Assembly (NCBI GenBank): GCA_910577255.1
Contig: CAJTMH010000006.1
Location: 52,082-116,081 of the forward strand
Direction: 5' to 3'
DNA length: 64,000 bases
Source: an uncultured Duncaniella sp.
GTDB taxonomy: Bacteria > Bacteroidota > Bacteroidia > Bacteroidales > Muribaculaceae
Part shown: piece by piece, positions 25,689 to 35,584 of the stretch
How positions within the stretch are numbered: the stretch's first letter is position 1
How the letters are laid out: every line of letters begins with the position of its first letter
Translations under genes and position numbers: made by a program
Notes under the pieces: model-generated
The model's database searches: none
Seen by the model: only the letters and a program-made list of their open reading frames with translations
Told to the model about the DNA's origin: nothing

Positions 25689-26786
25689 TTATTTTTTTAC
25701 AGCTGCGCCACGCAGACGTGAGTCGGCTGATATGCCGCTGTTGATTTGTATCTTGATTCCGTCCGATGTCCCGGTTGTCACTGGTACGCGTTCGAATTTC
25801 TGTGTGGGGACAGTGTCGGTGAGTATGTATACAAAAGTGCTGTCTCCTGCCCATTCTATCACGCTTTCAGGTATGGTCAGCACGTCGTCGACTTTGCTTA
25901 GGGTGACAGATGCGTTGGCGCTGTAGCCGGCACGGAGCTGGTCACCTGAAGGAACATTCACTGCCGCCTTGATTTCAAATGTGTTGGCTCCGTTGGTCTC
26001 GGTGCCTTTGGGCGAGATGTTTTCTATTGTGGCGTTGAGCAGAAGGTCGGGGAGGGCGCCGATGGTGATTTCCATAGGCTGTCCCACTGACAGAAGACCC
26101 ACTTCAGTCTCGTCAACCTTACCCTTGAAGATGAGGTTGTTCATGTCTGCCACGGTGGCAATGGTGGTGCCGTCGTTCATTGTATTGGCCTGGATCACTG
26201 ATGATCCTACTTTCACAGGCACGTCAAGCACAAGTCCTGTTATGGTGGCGCGGACAAGAGTGTTGCTCTCTTTGGCATTTGTCTTTGATACACCTTCCTT
26301 GACTATCGAATAGGCATCAAGGGCGGCGTTAAGTTCGGCTTTGGCCTGTGCGAGTGTGGTTTCAGTGGTTTCGAACTCCTCGCGGCTCACCACCTTTTTA
26401 CTGTAGAGCAGCGAGTTCCTGTCATGTTTCTGCTGAGCGTCAGCGAGTGATATTTTGGCATTCTCGATACGTGAGAGCGCCGATGAGAGTTGCGATTCGT
26501 CAGGGATGATTTTGATGCGGGCCACCACATCTCCCTCTTTGACCATGTCGCCGGCTTCAACGTTTATTTCAGAAATGATGCCCGATACCTGGGGTTTGAT
26601 TTCAATCTCGTCGCGAGGCTCGATTTTACCTGTGAGCACGGTTGATCGTTCGATGTTGCCTGTGGCAGGGGTCACGATTTCGAATGCTTCCTCCTTGGGT
26701 TTGGAATTGAGGAACAGATACACGAAAGTGCCGATAAAGATGGCGGCGATGATACACCACATCAGGATGCGAAGAAACTTTTTCAT
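25689..26786 (-). CDS. Periplasmic adaptor (MacA/HlyD-type membrane fusion protein)
   Basis: 365 residues. One N-terminal membrane anchor (ILMWCIIAAIFIGTFVYLFL), then barrel-sandwich (lipoyl-like) halves around a helical hairpin at about residues 105-165 (LSSALSRIENAKISLADAQQ). The second lipoyl half is TGLVLDVPVKVGSSV, and beta-barrel text follows. It should link the inner-membrane permeases to the TolC-like channel. The gene is 24 bases downstream of the permease. Confidence 0.92.
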   Translation of the reverse strand: MKKFLRILMWCIIAAIFIGTFVYLFLNSKPKEEAFEIVTPATGNIERSTVLTGKIEPRDEIEIKPQVSGIISEINVEAGDMVKEGDVVARIKIIPDESQLSSALSRIENAKISLADAQQKHDRNSLLYSKKVVSREEFETTETTLAQAKAELNAALDAYSIVKEGVSKTNAKESNTLVRATITGLVLDVPVKVGSSVIQANTMNDGTTIATVADMNNLIFKGKVDETEVGLLSVGQPMEITIGALPDLLLNATIENISPKGTETNGANTFEIKAAVNVPSGDQLRAGYSANASVTLSKVDDVLTIPESVIEWAGDSTFVYILTDTVPTQKFERVPVTTGTSDGIKIQINSGISADSRLRGAAVKK

Positions 26787-26810
26787 ATTGCGTTGGTTGT
26801 TATTTTTCGG

Positions 26811-28055
26811 TTATTTATCATTAAGAGCTTCGATTGGTTTGATTTTCATAGCTTTGATGGCCGGGATAAGGCCCGCGGCAGTGCCAAGTATCAGGAATGT
26901 CACAAGGATGGAGATGGCATCCTCGAATGACAGTTGGAAATTCAATGTACCCCGTGGGTTCTGGCTTGCCATCTCAGCACCTCCGAGTATGATGGTGGCA
27001 AAACATATTCCCGCGATTCCCGCGATGCTTGTGAGCACCATGCTTTCTGACAGAATCTGTATGATGATGTCGCGTGGCTTTGCACCGATAGCGCGTCGTA
27101 TACCTATCTCATGGGTGCGTTCACGCACTATTATCCACATTATGTTGCCCACACCGATGATGCCTGAGAGGAGGGTGCCGACACCAACGAACAGTGCCAG
27201 AAGCGTGATGCCGAGAAACACATTGTCGACTATCTTGAATTGTTCGGATATGTCAAAGTAGTCCACCGCACCTTCATCGTCGGGGGCGATAGGGTGGTTG
27301 TTGATAACCTGCCGACGCACTATCTTCTCGTAATCACCCGGTGAATATCCGCTTTTTAAGGTCATCATGAAGATATGTACCTTATTGCCGAGATTGTAGC
27401 TCCCTCGCATGGAATTATAGGGGATGAAAACCGAATTGTCCATCTTTGCTCCGATGCTGACTTCGGATGTCTGTCCCACAACACCGATTACCTTATAATA
27501 TATGCCATTAAGGGAGATATCTTTCCCTACACCCTCGGCCGATCCGAAGAGCTCGTCAGCGATTTTTTTACCTACCACGCATACTTTGCGGCTGTTGGCG
27601 TTGTCGGCCTCGTTGAGGAAGCGCCCTTCATACATTATAGGCGTGAATATTTTGTCGTAGCCTGTCTCTACGCCGGTGAGCTGTGTCGATGACTTCTTCT
27701 GGCCGTAAATAGCGTTCGCCCATAGGAAAATCACAGCTGACGAGTTGTCAATCTGCGGCACGGCGTTGCGAATGTTTATAACATCCTGCAGGTTAAGCTC
27801 GAGTGACATACCCTTGTTGAAGCCCGCGTATGATTTGGTGGTTCGTCCGGGCGAAACAATGGCCACGTTTGTGGCAAACCCTTCGAAGTTGCGGCTCATG
27901 AAGCTCTTGAGCCCCTGGGATCCGCCGATGAGCAAAGCCAGGATGGCAGTACCCCAGAATATTCCGAAGGCTGTCATGAATGTGCGCGTCTTGTTCTGGG
28001 CGAGGGTCGTACCTATCTCGCGCCAGTTCTCTATGTCAAAAATCGGATTTTTCAT
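26811..28055 (-). CDS. MacB-type ABC permease, first of a pair by position
   Basis: 414 residues. Four membrane helices: one near residue 30 (TFMTAFGIFWGTAILALLIGG) and three C-terminal (from about 280), separated by a MacB periplasmic domain. The FtsX motif RERTHEIGIRRAIGAKPRDII is intact. No fused ATPase domain is present, unlike E. coli MacB. It is adjacent to a second permease of the same type, and the two probably form a heterodimer driven by the ATPase at 29316-29978. Confidence 0.9.
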   Translation of the reverse strand: MKNPIFDIENWREIGTTLAQNKTRTFMTAFGIFWGTAILALLIGGSQGLKSFMSRNFEGFATNVAIVSPGRTTKSYAGFNKGMSLELNLQDVINIRNAVPQIDNSSAVIFLWANAIYGQKKSSTQLTGVETGYDKIFTPIMYEGRFLNEADNANSRKVCVVGKKIADELFGSAEGVGKDISLNGIYYKVIGVVGQTSEVSIGAKMDNSVFIPYNSMRGSYNLGNKVHIFMMTLKSGYSPGDYEKIVRRQVINNHPIAPDDEGAVDYFDISEQFKIVDNVFLGITLLALFVGVGTLLSGIIGVGNIMWIIVRERTHEIGIRRAIGAKPRDIIIQILSESMVLTSIAGIAGICFATIILGGAEMASQNPRGTLNFQLSFEDAISILVTFLILGTAAGLIPAIKAMKIKPIEALNDK

Positions 28056-28066
28056 CGTTGAGAGTA

Positions 28067-29299
28067 TTATTCGTCGCGCAGAGCTTCTACGGGTTTTATT
28101 TTCAGTGATTTCATCGCAGGGAATAATCCGGCGAGCGCACCGGCTATTATTAGGACCACAGTGACCTGTATGGCAATGGCGATATCCACTGTGGGATCCT
28201 TGAGAATCTGCGGGCCCGAATCCTCACCTCCGGCAAATATCATGCCGATAAGTTGCGATACGAGTACTCCGAGCACTATTCCTACGTAGCCGAACAAGGT
28301 AGTGATGGCGACACTTTCGAGCATGATCTGTTTAATGATGCTCAGTGGTTTGGCTCCTATGGCTCGTCGCACACCTATCTCGTGGGTACGTTCACGTACC
28401 GAAACAAACATGATGTTGCTGACTCCGACTATGCCTGAAAGCATGGTCAGCAGACCTATGATCCATACGGCGAATACGAGTCCGTTCATGGCTGCCGAGG
28501 TTGTCAAATAGTCATTGAAGCGATTCCAGAGCCACAATGCACTTTCGTCGGAAGGGTCGAATGAATGTTGCCGTCCGAGTGTGGCACGGAAATCCGCTTC
28601 GGCATTTTTCCCATCCTCCTCCGATTTGAGACCTGTGACTTTGGTGTAGATGCGGCCTACTTCATCCGAGCCGCCGGCCATTGATTTTGCCGTGGTATAG
28701 GGGATATATGAGCCTCGAGTCCATTCATGTTGGTAAATTCCAACTACTGTGAACGAGAGGTCGTTGACTTTTACCTGTTCTCCTATTGCATATTTGTCGC
28801 CGAAAAGTGTCTTGGCGCCATCCTTGTGTATGACTATGACACGGCGTTTATTATTCAGGTCATTCTGGTTGATGAACCTGCCTTCGGCAATAGTGAGACC
28901 ACTTATCCGGGCGGCGGCAGGGTAGACACCGGTATATCCGTCAGTGAGATAATCCTTCGATGTCATAATCTTGGCGGAGTCGCTTTGGATCTCCGCTGCT
29001 ACCTCCGAAATCACATTGCCGTTTTGCGATGCCAATACTGCGAGATCTCCGTCCTTAAGCGTGATTGGTCGGTCCTCTTTAAGCCCTTTGTATGGCTTGT
29101 GGGCCCAGCCTCCGGTTATGGTTATGACCTCATTGTCGCGGGATGAGAACATGGCCTCCATGCCATTGATCAGTCCGCGCGACACACTCAGCAGCACTAT
29201 GAGGAGAAATATACCCCACGAGACTGCAAAGCCAGTCAGCGCTGTGCGCAATTTGTTGTGGCAGAGGGTGGCCAGTATTTCGTTTACTAAATCTATCAT
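28067..29299 (-). CDS. MacB-type ABC permease, second of the pair
   Basis: 410 residues with the same four-helix MacB layout as its neighbour: TALTGFAVSWGIFLLIVLLS near the N-terminus, a periplasmic domain, then RERTHEIGVRRAIGAKPLSII and two further helices. The C-terminus LFPAMKSLKIKPVEALRDE parallels LIPAIKAMKIKPIEALNDK of the other permease, so the pair arose by duplication. The genes are 11 bases apart. Confidence 0.9.
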   Translation of the reverse strand: MIDLVNEILATLCHNKLRTALTGFAVSWGIFLLIVLLSVSRGLINGMEAMFSSRDNEVITITGGWAHKPYKGLKEDRPITLKDGDLAVLASQNGNVISEVAAEIQSDSAKIMTSKDYLTDGYTGVYPAAARISGLTIAEGRFINQNDLNNKRRVIVIHKDGAKTLFGDKYAIGEQVKVNDLSFTVVGIYQHEWTRGSYIPYTTAKSMAGGSDEVGRIYTKVTGLKSEEDGKNAEADFRATLGRQHSFDPSDESALWLWNRFNDYLTTSAAMNGLVFAVWIIGLLTMLSGIVGVSNIMFVSVRERTHEIGVRRAIGAKPLSIIKQIMLESVAITTLFGYVGIVLGVLVSQLIGMIFAGGEDSGPQILKDPTVDIAIAIQVTVVLIIAGALAGLFPAMKSLKIKPVEALRDE

Positions 29300-29315
29300 C
29301 GTCCGTCGCTGGTGG

Positions 29316-29978
29316 TTATGAGATGATACGGCCGTCAGTTATGCGGATGATACGGTTGGTTTGTTCGCCAACCCCCGGGTCATGCGTGACTATCACGATT
29401 GTCATGCCGTCATTGTTAAGGTCGCGGAACACCTGCATCACCTCCTTGGAGGTTTTTGAGTCAAGTGCGCCGGTAGGCTCGTCGGCCAGGATGATTGACG
29501 GCTGGGTTATCAGCGAGCGAGCTATGGCCACGCGTTGTTTCTGTCCGCCCGACAATTCGCTTGGAAGATGTGTGGCGCGGTCGGCCATTCCCATCCGTTC
29601 GAGCTGCTCCATAGCGAGCATGTTGCGCTTTTTCCTTGACACCCCTCTGTAGAAAAGCGGGAGCGCAACATTCTCAAGGGCATTCTTGTAGTTGATGAGG
29701 TTAAATGACTGGAATACGAATCCTATCATGTAGTTTCGCAGGTCGGCTGCCTTATTCTCACTAAGATTCTTTATGAGCACTCCGTCCAGATAGTATTCGC
29801 CGGAATCATAATTGTCAAGAATTCCGAGAATGTTGAGCAGTGTCGATTTGCCGGAGCCCGATGCACCCATGATGGAGACAAGCTCCCCCTTGTCGATGGT
29901 GAGATTGATATCCTTCAGCACATGCAGTGGCACAATGCCGGGATAAGATTTATTTACGTCCTTTAGACTGATGATCAT
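29316..29978 (-). CDS. ABC transporter ATP-binding protein (MacB/LolD type)
   Basis: 220 residues, first gene of the exporter operon. Walker A GASGSGKST, Q-loop FVFQSFNLIN, signature LSGGQKQRVAIARSL, Walker B IILADEPTGALD and the H-loop IVTHD are intact. It should power the two permeases downstream (17-base gap). The system as a whole (ATPase, two permeases, adaptor, TolC) fits export of antibiotics, peptides or lipids across both membranes. The substrate cannot be read from the sequence. Confidence 0.93.
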   Translation of the reverse strand: MIISLKDVNKSYPGIVPLHVLKDINLTIDKGELVSIMGASGSGKSTLLNILGILDNYDSGEYYLDGVLIKNLSENKAADLRNYMIGFVFQSFNLINYKNALENVALPLFYRGVSRKKRNMLAMEQLERMGMADRATHLPSELSGGQKQRVAIARSLITQPSIILADEPTGALDSKTSKEVMQVFRDLNNDGMTIVIVTHDPGVGEQTNRIIRITDGRIIS

Positions 29979-30230
29979 AATTGATAAATAAGAGATATGG
30001 ACTATGAATATTTGGTTGTCTGGTTGTAGGTTGGAGTTTATGTTGCAATGATTTAAAAATAACTCTACTCAATGCTGATTTTACCATTGGGATGGAATTT
30101 TTAAATCTTTCCTGATTCTTTTGTTTCATTAGACGCAATCTTCTCCGAAAAGTTTCACATTTTTCATTATTTTTTTTTGTTAAAATGACATTTGGAAGCA
30201 AAATGTGGCCAAAATAATGATTTTTGTTAC

Positions 30231-30238
30231 TAAATTTG
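30231..30238 (+). promoter_or_regulatory. Promoter -7 box of purU
   Basis: TAAATTTG matches TAnnTTTG, about 58 bases before the purU ATG. The -33 region is TGTGGCC, with no exact TTTG. Confidence 0.55.
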
Positions 30239-30295
30239 CAGTTCTTTAATCAAAATAATAGCTAATTGTTACACATATAATAAATTTGTTTTTCT

Positions 30296-31168
30296 ATGGT
30301 GGAAAAGAAATCACGACGCACAGCCATTTTACGGATGCACTGTCCCGACCAGCCGGGCATTATTGCAGTGATAACCGAATTTATCACCACAAATGGTGGC
30401 AATATCGTGTATCTCAATCAGTATGTCGACCGTGTGAACGGCATTTTCTATATGCGTGTGGAGTGGGACCTTGAGAATTTCACGATTCCCTCTGAGAAAA
30501 TAGATGATTATTTCAACACCCTTTATGCCGGTCGCTATGGCCTTACCTATCGTATAAGTTTCTCTTCCCGCCGCCAGCGTATGGCCATATTCGTGAGCAA
30601 GATGTCACATTGCCTTTATGACATGCTTGCGCGCTATGTAGCCGGTGAATGGGATGTGGAGATTCCCGTGATTATCAGCAATCACCCTGACCTTGCCTCT
30701 GCAGGTGAGCGTTTCGGAATCCCTTTTGAGGTCGTTCCGGTGACGCGTGACAACAAAGCGGAGATGGAGCAGCGTGAGTTTGAGATTCTTGACCGCTATG
30801 GTATCGACTTCATCGTGTTGGCTCGCTATATGCAGGTACTTTCCGAGGAGTTCATCAAGCGTTACCCCAACCGCATAATAAACATTCATCATTCTTTCCT
30901 GCCGGCCTTTGTCGGGGCTAAACCCTATCACCAGGCTTACGAACGCGGAGTGAAGCTCATTGGCGCCACGAGCCATTATGTCACAGCCGATCTTGATGCA
31001 GGGCCTATCATCGAGCAGGATGTGGCGCGCATCAGTCACAAGGATACCATAGAGGATTTGGTGAAGAAAGGTCGTGATCTTGAGAAGATAGTGCTCTCGC
31101 GTGCCGTTGAGAAACACATTCAGCGTAAAATTTTGACTTATGGTAATAAGACAGTGGTGTTCAGTTGA
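30296..31168 (+). CDS. purU: Formyltetrahydrofolate deformylase
   Basis: 290 residues. An N-terminal ACT domain (MHCPDQPGIIAVITEF) is followed by a formyltransferase-like domain. Active-site text is NIHHSFLPAFVGAKPYHQA with the catalytic Asn-His, then GATSHYVTADLDAGPI with the catalytic Asp. It hydrolyses 10-formyltetrahydrofolate to formate and tetrahydrofolate, feeding PurT and balancing one-carbon pools. It is transcribed alone and convergent with the GH115 gene, with 38 bases between the stops. Confidence 0.95.
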   Translation: MVEKKSRRTAILRMHCPDQPGIIAVITEFITTNGGNIVYLNQYVDRVNGIFYMRVEWDLENFTIPSEKIDDYFNTLYAGRYGLTYRISFSSRRQRMAIFVSKMSHCLYDMLARYVAGEWDVEIPVIISNHPDLASAGERFGIPFEVVPVTRDNKAEMEQREFEILDRYGIDFIVLARYMQVLSEEFIKRYPNRIINIHHSFLPAFVGAKPYHQAYERGVKLIGATSHYVTADLDAGPIIEQDVARISHKDTIEDLVKKGRDLEKIVLSRAVEKHIQRKILTYGNKTVVFS

Positions 31169-31206
31169 CAAGACTGAACACCACTTTACGTGACATATCT
31201 GGATTT

Positions 31207-33750
31207 CTATTCTTTCCCGAATTTCGATTCGGATCCGTGAAGATATGCCGGAACATATCCTCCGAAATCCACTATGATTTTTTCAAACACTATCCCCGGG
31301 TCGAGTGGCGATATGGTGAGGGTGGCACTTCCATCATCGCCGCGTGTTATAGGTAGCTTTACCGTCTTTTCCACCACGCGTCGGGCGACCGTGGGATAGA
31401 ATACATTGTAGATGTTTTCTTTGTCCTCGTTGAGGTTGGAGTTGAAGTTCACCGTCACACTCTTATCGGGCGCAAACCCCACACTATAACGGTGCCCTTC
31501 TTTTCGTTGGAACGCGAGTGTCGATTTTACCACCACAGTCACATTGGCAGAGTCTGTATCTGCCGGCAAATTCATGCGGTAGTTCAGATAGGCTCCATCT
31601 GTAGGGGCAGTGTAAGGCATAGCGGCTACACCGCTCAGTGTACGTCCCATGTGTGGGATGATGCGCCATTCGGTTGTTTGTCCATTGTTGGCTGAGTGGA
31701 AATGTTCGGCCTCTATGGATATGTAGCCGCGGGGATCAGCCTTAAATGTAAATCCTCCGCATGGAGTAGAGGTGTCGATTCGTCTTACTTCCGGGAGCAT
31801 ATCATGTGGAAAGTCGTCATTCCAGCTTGTGTATCCGATATGTTTCTGTGTCATCATGCCGTCCCATTTGCCACCTGACATCTCTTTATTATATTGGTCA
31901 CACAGCAGGCTGTCTCGGCGGAAGCAACGTTCCACATTATCAGCCCAATCATTGGCGTGGATATCACCTTGCGCGTGAAGATGGTGATTCATAGCCTGTG
32001 AATAGTACATTTCATACAGGTTGGCCATAGCCTGCACCGGGAAAAGTATAAGTTGCCTGTATGCGTCCCTCTTTTCAGGTGCAAGGGCTATATATTGGCG
32101 CAGGGCCTCGACTTCGAGTCGTGCATAGTCGTCAGCCACGCTTTTCCATTCGCCGGTGGAGAGGTTATAAGTGTTCCGGTCAAGCATCTCTGCTGTTACA
32201 CGGCCGTTGTATTTAGAATATAGATTGAGGATGCGGGCAGCTTCGTCTGCCTCTTCCTCCCCGAATTGTTGACGGCAGAATTCCCTTGGGTGGGAGAGGA
32301 GATCCTCAAGAGTTATCGACTCCGGATTCCATGCCATGTCCATGAAAAGGGTTATGGGATATTCCATAGGTTTAAGGTCGCCTACATTGAGTATCCACAG
32401 CTTGTCTACACCATATTGATAGGTCAATTCCAACTGTTCCCACATGTTCTGGATTGGAGTCACATTGATCCACTTTGTATTGCGTGGAGCTCCTACGTAA
32501 TCCACATGGTAGTACATCCCCCAGCCGCCGGGATGACGGCGCTCTGCCGGAGAGGGGAGACGGCGCACATTGCCCCAGTTGTCATCACAGAGTAGCATGA
32601 TGACATCGTCGGGCACTCGCATGCCGGCGTCATAGTAGTCGAGCACCTCTTTATACAGAGCCCATACCTGCGGTGTTTCCTTGGCGGGCCGCCCGGTCTC
32701 TTTGGCAATTATTTTGCGTTGTGCCTTTACTATCTTCTCCATAAGCCCGATGTTGGTTCCCTCTTCCATCGCTTCGTCACCGTCGCCACGCATCCCTATG
32801 GTCACTATATCCTCAGTGTCCTTCAGTCGCTTTATGCCGTCGCTGAAAAATTTATCAAGCACCTTGCTGTTGGTCGCATAGTTCCATGCTCCGTATTCCT
32901 GCCTGTGTCGCGCCCACTCCTGGTGATTACGTCCCATAGGTTCATGGTGGGAAGTTCCTATTATCACTCCCATGCGGTCAGCTGTGGCTGAGTTTTCAGC
33001 ATCGTCGGCATAGAAAGCCCAGCTCCACATGGCAGGCCAAAGGAAATTGCCGCGCAGACGGAGTATGAGTTCACATACGTCGGCATAGAACCTATGGTCG
33101 CCGAAATCTGTTCCGTAATGGTTTTTGACCCAACCGGTGAGACATGGAGCCTCATCGTTGAGGAATAGACCTCGGTAGGTAACCGCCGGTTCGCCGTCAG
33201 TGTATATCCCGGGTTCAACATAGATCCCTGATTGGTGTGCGACCGGAACGTCGGCCCACCAATACCAGGGTGAAACCCCGATTTGTTCCGAAAGTTCATA
33301 TATCCCATACACGCCTCCTCGTCTGTCACTGCCGGCGATGACAATGGCATTGTCCACTCCTGGCAATGGGTTTTCTATGGTCTGTATCAGGAATTTTTCA
33401 TTTTTACCGCGGAGTTCCTTCCCGTCTATGCGTCCCTCCTTGATAAGCCGGTCAATAAGTGGTGTGCCTGTCGCTCCTATGATGATGCATCCAGATGAGG
33501 GTTGAGATGTGATTGAGGCTGTCTTACCTGTCACACGCTCGAAATCCTTAGCCAGATTGTTGGCGGCTATTATTATTGCCGAGTCAGCTTTTTGATCCAC
33601 GCATATCACTGCTGGCGACGCGTCGGTGCATAAGGTGAGCAGAGTTTTTTCGGTGGATGGCTTGAACGAGATGAATTTTTCAGCAGCTGTGATAGTCCCG
33701 CTGCATATTGCCGAGATGATTGCAATGGCTGCGATGATAGTTTTACGCAT
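31207..33750 (-). CDS. GH115 family xylan alpha-1,2-glucuronidase
   Basis: 847 residues from ATG 33750 (MRKTIIAAIAIISAICSGT), which gives a clean signal peptide; an ATG at 33801 adds 17 residues ahead of it. Domain order: an N-terminal alpha/beta domain, then a TIM barrel with TYRGLFLNDEAPCLTGW, RLRGNFLWPAMWSW, GTSHHEPMGRNHQEW and VMLLCDDNWGNVRRLP, a helical domain, and a C-terminal beta domain starting YISIEAEHFHSANNG. GH115 enzymes remove (4-O-methyl-)glucuronic acid from xylan. No SusC/SusD genes or other xylan enzymes are close, so it is an isolated enzyme here. Confidence 0.93.
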   Translation of the reverse strand: MRKTIIAAIAIISAICSGTITAAEKFISFKPSTEKTLLTLCTDASPAVICVDQKADSAIIIAANNLAKDFERVTGKTASITSQPSSGCIIIGATGTPLIDRLIKEGRIDGKELRGKNEKFLIQTIENPLPGVDNAIVIAGSDRRGGVYGIYELSEQIGVSPWYWWADVPVAHQSGIYVEPGIYTDGEPAVTYRGLFLNDEAPCLTGWVKNHYGTDFGDHRFYADVCELILRLRGNFLWPAMWSWAFYADDAENSATADRMGVIIGTSHHEPMGRNHQEWARHRQEYGAWNYATNSKVLDKFFSDGIKRLKDTEDIVTIGMRGDGDEAMEEGTNIGLMEKIVKAQRKIIAKETGRPAKETPQVWALYKEVLDYYDAGMRVPDDVIMLLCDDNWGNVRRLPSPAERRHPGGWGMYYHVDYVGAPRNTKWINVTPIQNMWEQLELTYQYGVDKLWILNVGDLKPMEYPITLFMDMAWNPESITLEDLLSHPREFCRQQFGEEEADEAARILNLYSKYNGRVTAEMLDRNTYNLSTGEWKSVADDYARLEVEALRQYIALAPEKRDAYRQLILFPVQAMANLYEMYYSQAMNHHLHAQGDIHANDWADNVERCFRRDSLLCDQYNKEMSGGKWDGMMTQKHIGYTSWNDDFPHDMLPEVRRIDTSTPCGGFTFKADPRGYISIEAEHFHSANNGQTTEWRIIPHMGRTLSGVAAMPYTAPTDGAYLNYRMNLPADTDSANVTVVVKSTLAFQRKEGHRYSVGFAPDKSVTVNFNSNLNEDKENIYNVFYPTVARRVVEKTVKLPITRGDDGSATLTISPLDPGIVFEKIIVDFGGYVPAYLHGSESKFGKE

Positions 33751-34120
33751 GGTAGTGATGAACTTTAATATAATCAGTGATGATAGATTCTGGCAACACA
33801 AATATAGCCATAAATCAGCATATATAAAAATTCCCCCAAATATTTCCCCGAATCCGAACCAATCGATTGTTTTGAGGCTATTATTTGGAAGTATCTATGG
33901 ATAAAGAAAAAATGAAAACTCAGATAAAATTTGTAACTTTGCAATCTAACACTCGCAGGCGAAGGCAAAAGGCCTTACAGGCTAAAAGACGTTTTTATAT
34001 CGGCAAAGGAGGAGTTTAAGCAAAACTTAATTAATATAACCTGAAACTTACCTATGGTCGTGAAAAGATTGGTCTTATGTCTGCTTACGAAGAATATTTT
34101 GATAAATATAAAATGAATTA
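33751..34120. other. AT-rich junction between the GH115 gene and the restriction-modification pair
   Basis: 370 bases without a convincing full-length gene. It holds the GH115 leader, a TAACTTTG -7 box at 33934-33941, and a frame that reads as protein-like text interrupted by two TAA codons (see findings). The last 14 codons (34077-34121 region, ending AATTAATG) end in a stop that overlaps the restriction gene start, suggesting a remnant or a small leader peptide. Confidence 0.5.
33934..33941 (+). promoter_or_regulatory. Candidate promoter -7 box of the restriction-modification operon
   Basis: TAACTTTG, a perfect -7 box, about 180 bases before the restriction gene. It would give a long leader that includes the small open frame. 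The -33 region has no clear TTTG. Confidence 0.45.
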
Positions 34121-35584
34121 ATGCCAAAAGTTAATTATAAAGACGAAGCTTTTGACCGAACCAGTCCAATGTCAATATTTAATTATAGCAGACATTTAAT
34201 TGGTGAATCGTTACATTCCTTACTCGGCGACTCTGTCATTGATAAGAAACGTAAAGGAAAGGGTGGATTAGGCCAAATGGTTGAGGAGCTTTTCTTCAAC
34301 TATAACATAAACTCTAATCGAGAAGCGGATTTTAAAGATGCCAGAGTAGAACTTAAATGCACCCCATTGTTAAAATCCAAGTCTGATGAATCTTATAGGA
34401 TAAAGGAACGACTTGTTTGTACAATGATTGATTATTTTGAAATTGTCAATACCTCTTTTGAGGACTCACATCTGATTTCAAAATGTCAATTGATGCTTTT
34501 ATTGTTCTATTTGCATGTCAATGGTAACCCTAACTATGACTATGAGTTTGTGTTTCGTGTTTTATGGCAGATTCCAGAAAAAGATTTAATTCTTATAAAA
34601 AAGGATTATCAAACCATAGCAGAAAAAGTTAAACGTGGTGAAGCGCATCTTCTTTCGGAAGGCGATACTATTTACTTGGGTGCTTGTCGTAAAGGACAAA
34701 AAGGTGATGGCCCGCAAGAACAACCCAATTCTGAGATTAAAGCTAATAGAAGGGCTTTTAGCCTGAAACCCGCATATATGCGCTACATTCTCAATCATGT
34801 TGTTGAATCTGGTAATGATGCTTTCACGAATTATACAGAGATTGAGAGCCCAAAATTTGAACTTGTTTCAAGCGAGGAACTGCAAAACAATACGTTTGAG
34901 GATATAATATTGAATCGGTTTGCCCCATTTATTGGAAAAAATTACGTTCAAATATGCGAAATGTTGGGCATCGAAGCGTATGATGCAAAGAACAAGTATG
35001 CTGATGTTGGTGCTTTAATTGCGTCAAATTCAGAAAGTAAGCGTCTTGCATCTTCTGAAGAGTTTATGAAATCCGGTATCATTATGAAAACGGTTCGTCT
35101 CCAACGTAATGGTAGACCAAAAGAGTCGATGTCTTTCAAAAACATAGACTATTGTGAAATATCCGATAATGAAAATTGGATTGAGTCAGAGGCGTATGAA
35201 ATTTTCACAAGTCGATTCTTGTTTGTTGTTTTTAAGCCGGTTGCTGACGAAAAAATCACCATATTCAATAACAAAACCAAGTCGTATGTCACCGAACAAT
35301 CATATATTCTTGAGTCTGTCTTCTTTTGGACGATGCCAACAGATGATTTGGAGGTGGCTAAAGAATATTGGGAAAACATTCGTCAAGCAGTACTGACAAA
35401 TAATATCACACCAAAAGCATTTTGGAGTATTGGTGACCATAAGAAATTTCATGTTCGCCCAAAAGCACGCGTAAAAAGTGATCAATCAGTTAATCCTAAC
35501 GGTGGCTTTTGTGACAAATATTGCTACTGGTTTAATGCAGATTATGTAAAACAAATTATAGACAGCGTAAAGACAAATATATGA
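34121..35584 (+). CDS. Sau3AI family type II restriction endonuclease (MutH-like)
   Basis: 487 residues, almost the length of Sau3AI. The N-terminal MutH-like domain has KGKGGLGQMVEELFF and the catalytic D...ExK pattern in DFKDARVELKCT (about residues 85-95). The C-terminal half is the second MutH-like domain, used for an allosteric DNA site in Sau3AI and usually lacking catalysis. Known members cut before GATC. Its stop overlaps the methyltransferase start by four bases (ATGA at 35581). DNA is clearly AT-richer than the flanking genes, a sign of horizontal transfer. Specificity for GATC is inferred from the family. Confidence 0.9.
   Translation: MPKVNYKDEAFDRTSPMSIFNYSRHLIGESLHSLLGDSVIDKKRKGKGGLGQMVEELFFNYNINSNREADFKDARVELKCTPLLKSKSDESYRIKERLVCTMIDYFEIVNTSFEDSHLISKCQLMLLLFYLHVNGNPNYDYEFVFRVLWQIPEKDLILIKKDYQTIAEKVKRGEAHLLSEGDTIYLGACRKGQKGDGPQEQPNSEIKANRRAFSLKPAYMRYILNHVVESGNDAFTNYTEIESPKFELVSSEELQNNTFEDIILNRFAPFIGKNYVQICEMLGIEAYDAKNKYADVGALIASNSESKRLASSEEFMKSGIIMKTVRLQRNGRPKESMSFKNIDYCEISDNENWIESEAYEIFTSRFLFVVFKPVADEKITIFNNKTKSYVTEQSYILESVFFWTMPTDDLEVAKEYWENIRQAVLTNNITPKAFWSIGDHKKFHVRPKARVKSDQSVNPNGGFCDKYCYWFNADYVKQIIDSVKTNI

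Noticed and set aside
26455..27261. 268-codon plus-strand frame opposite the MacB-type permease
   Set aside because: It spans the end of one exporter gene and the start of the adaptor on the opposite strand; no family likeness.
32493..33350. Proline/Arg-rich minus-strand frames within GH115
   Set aside because: They are alternate frames of the same gene; the main frame carries all GH115 motifs.
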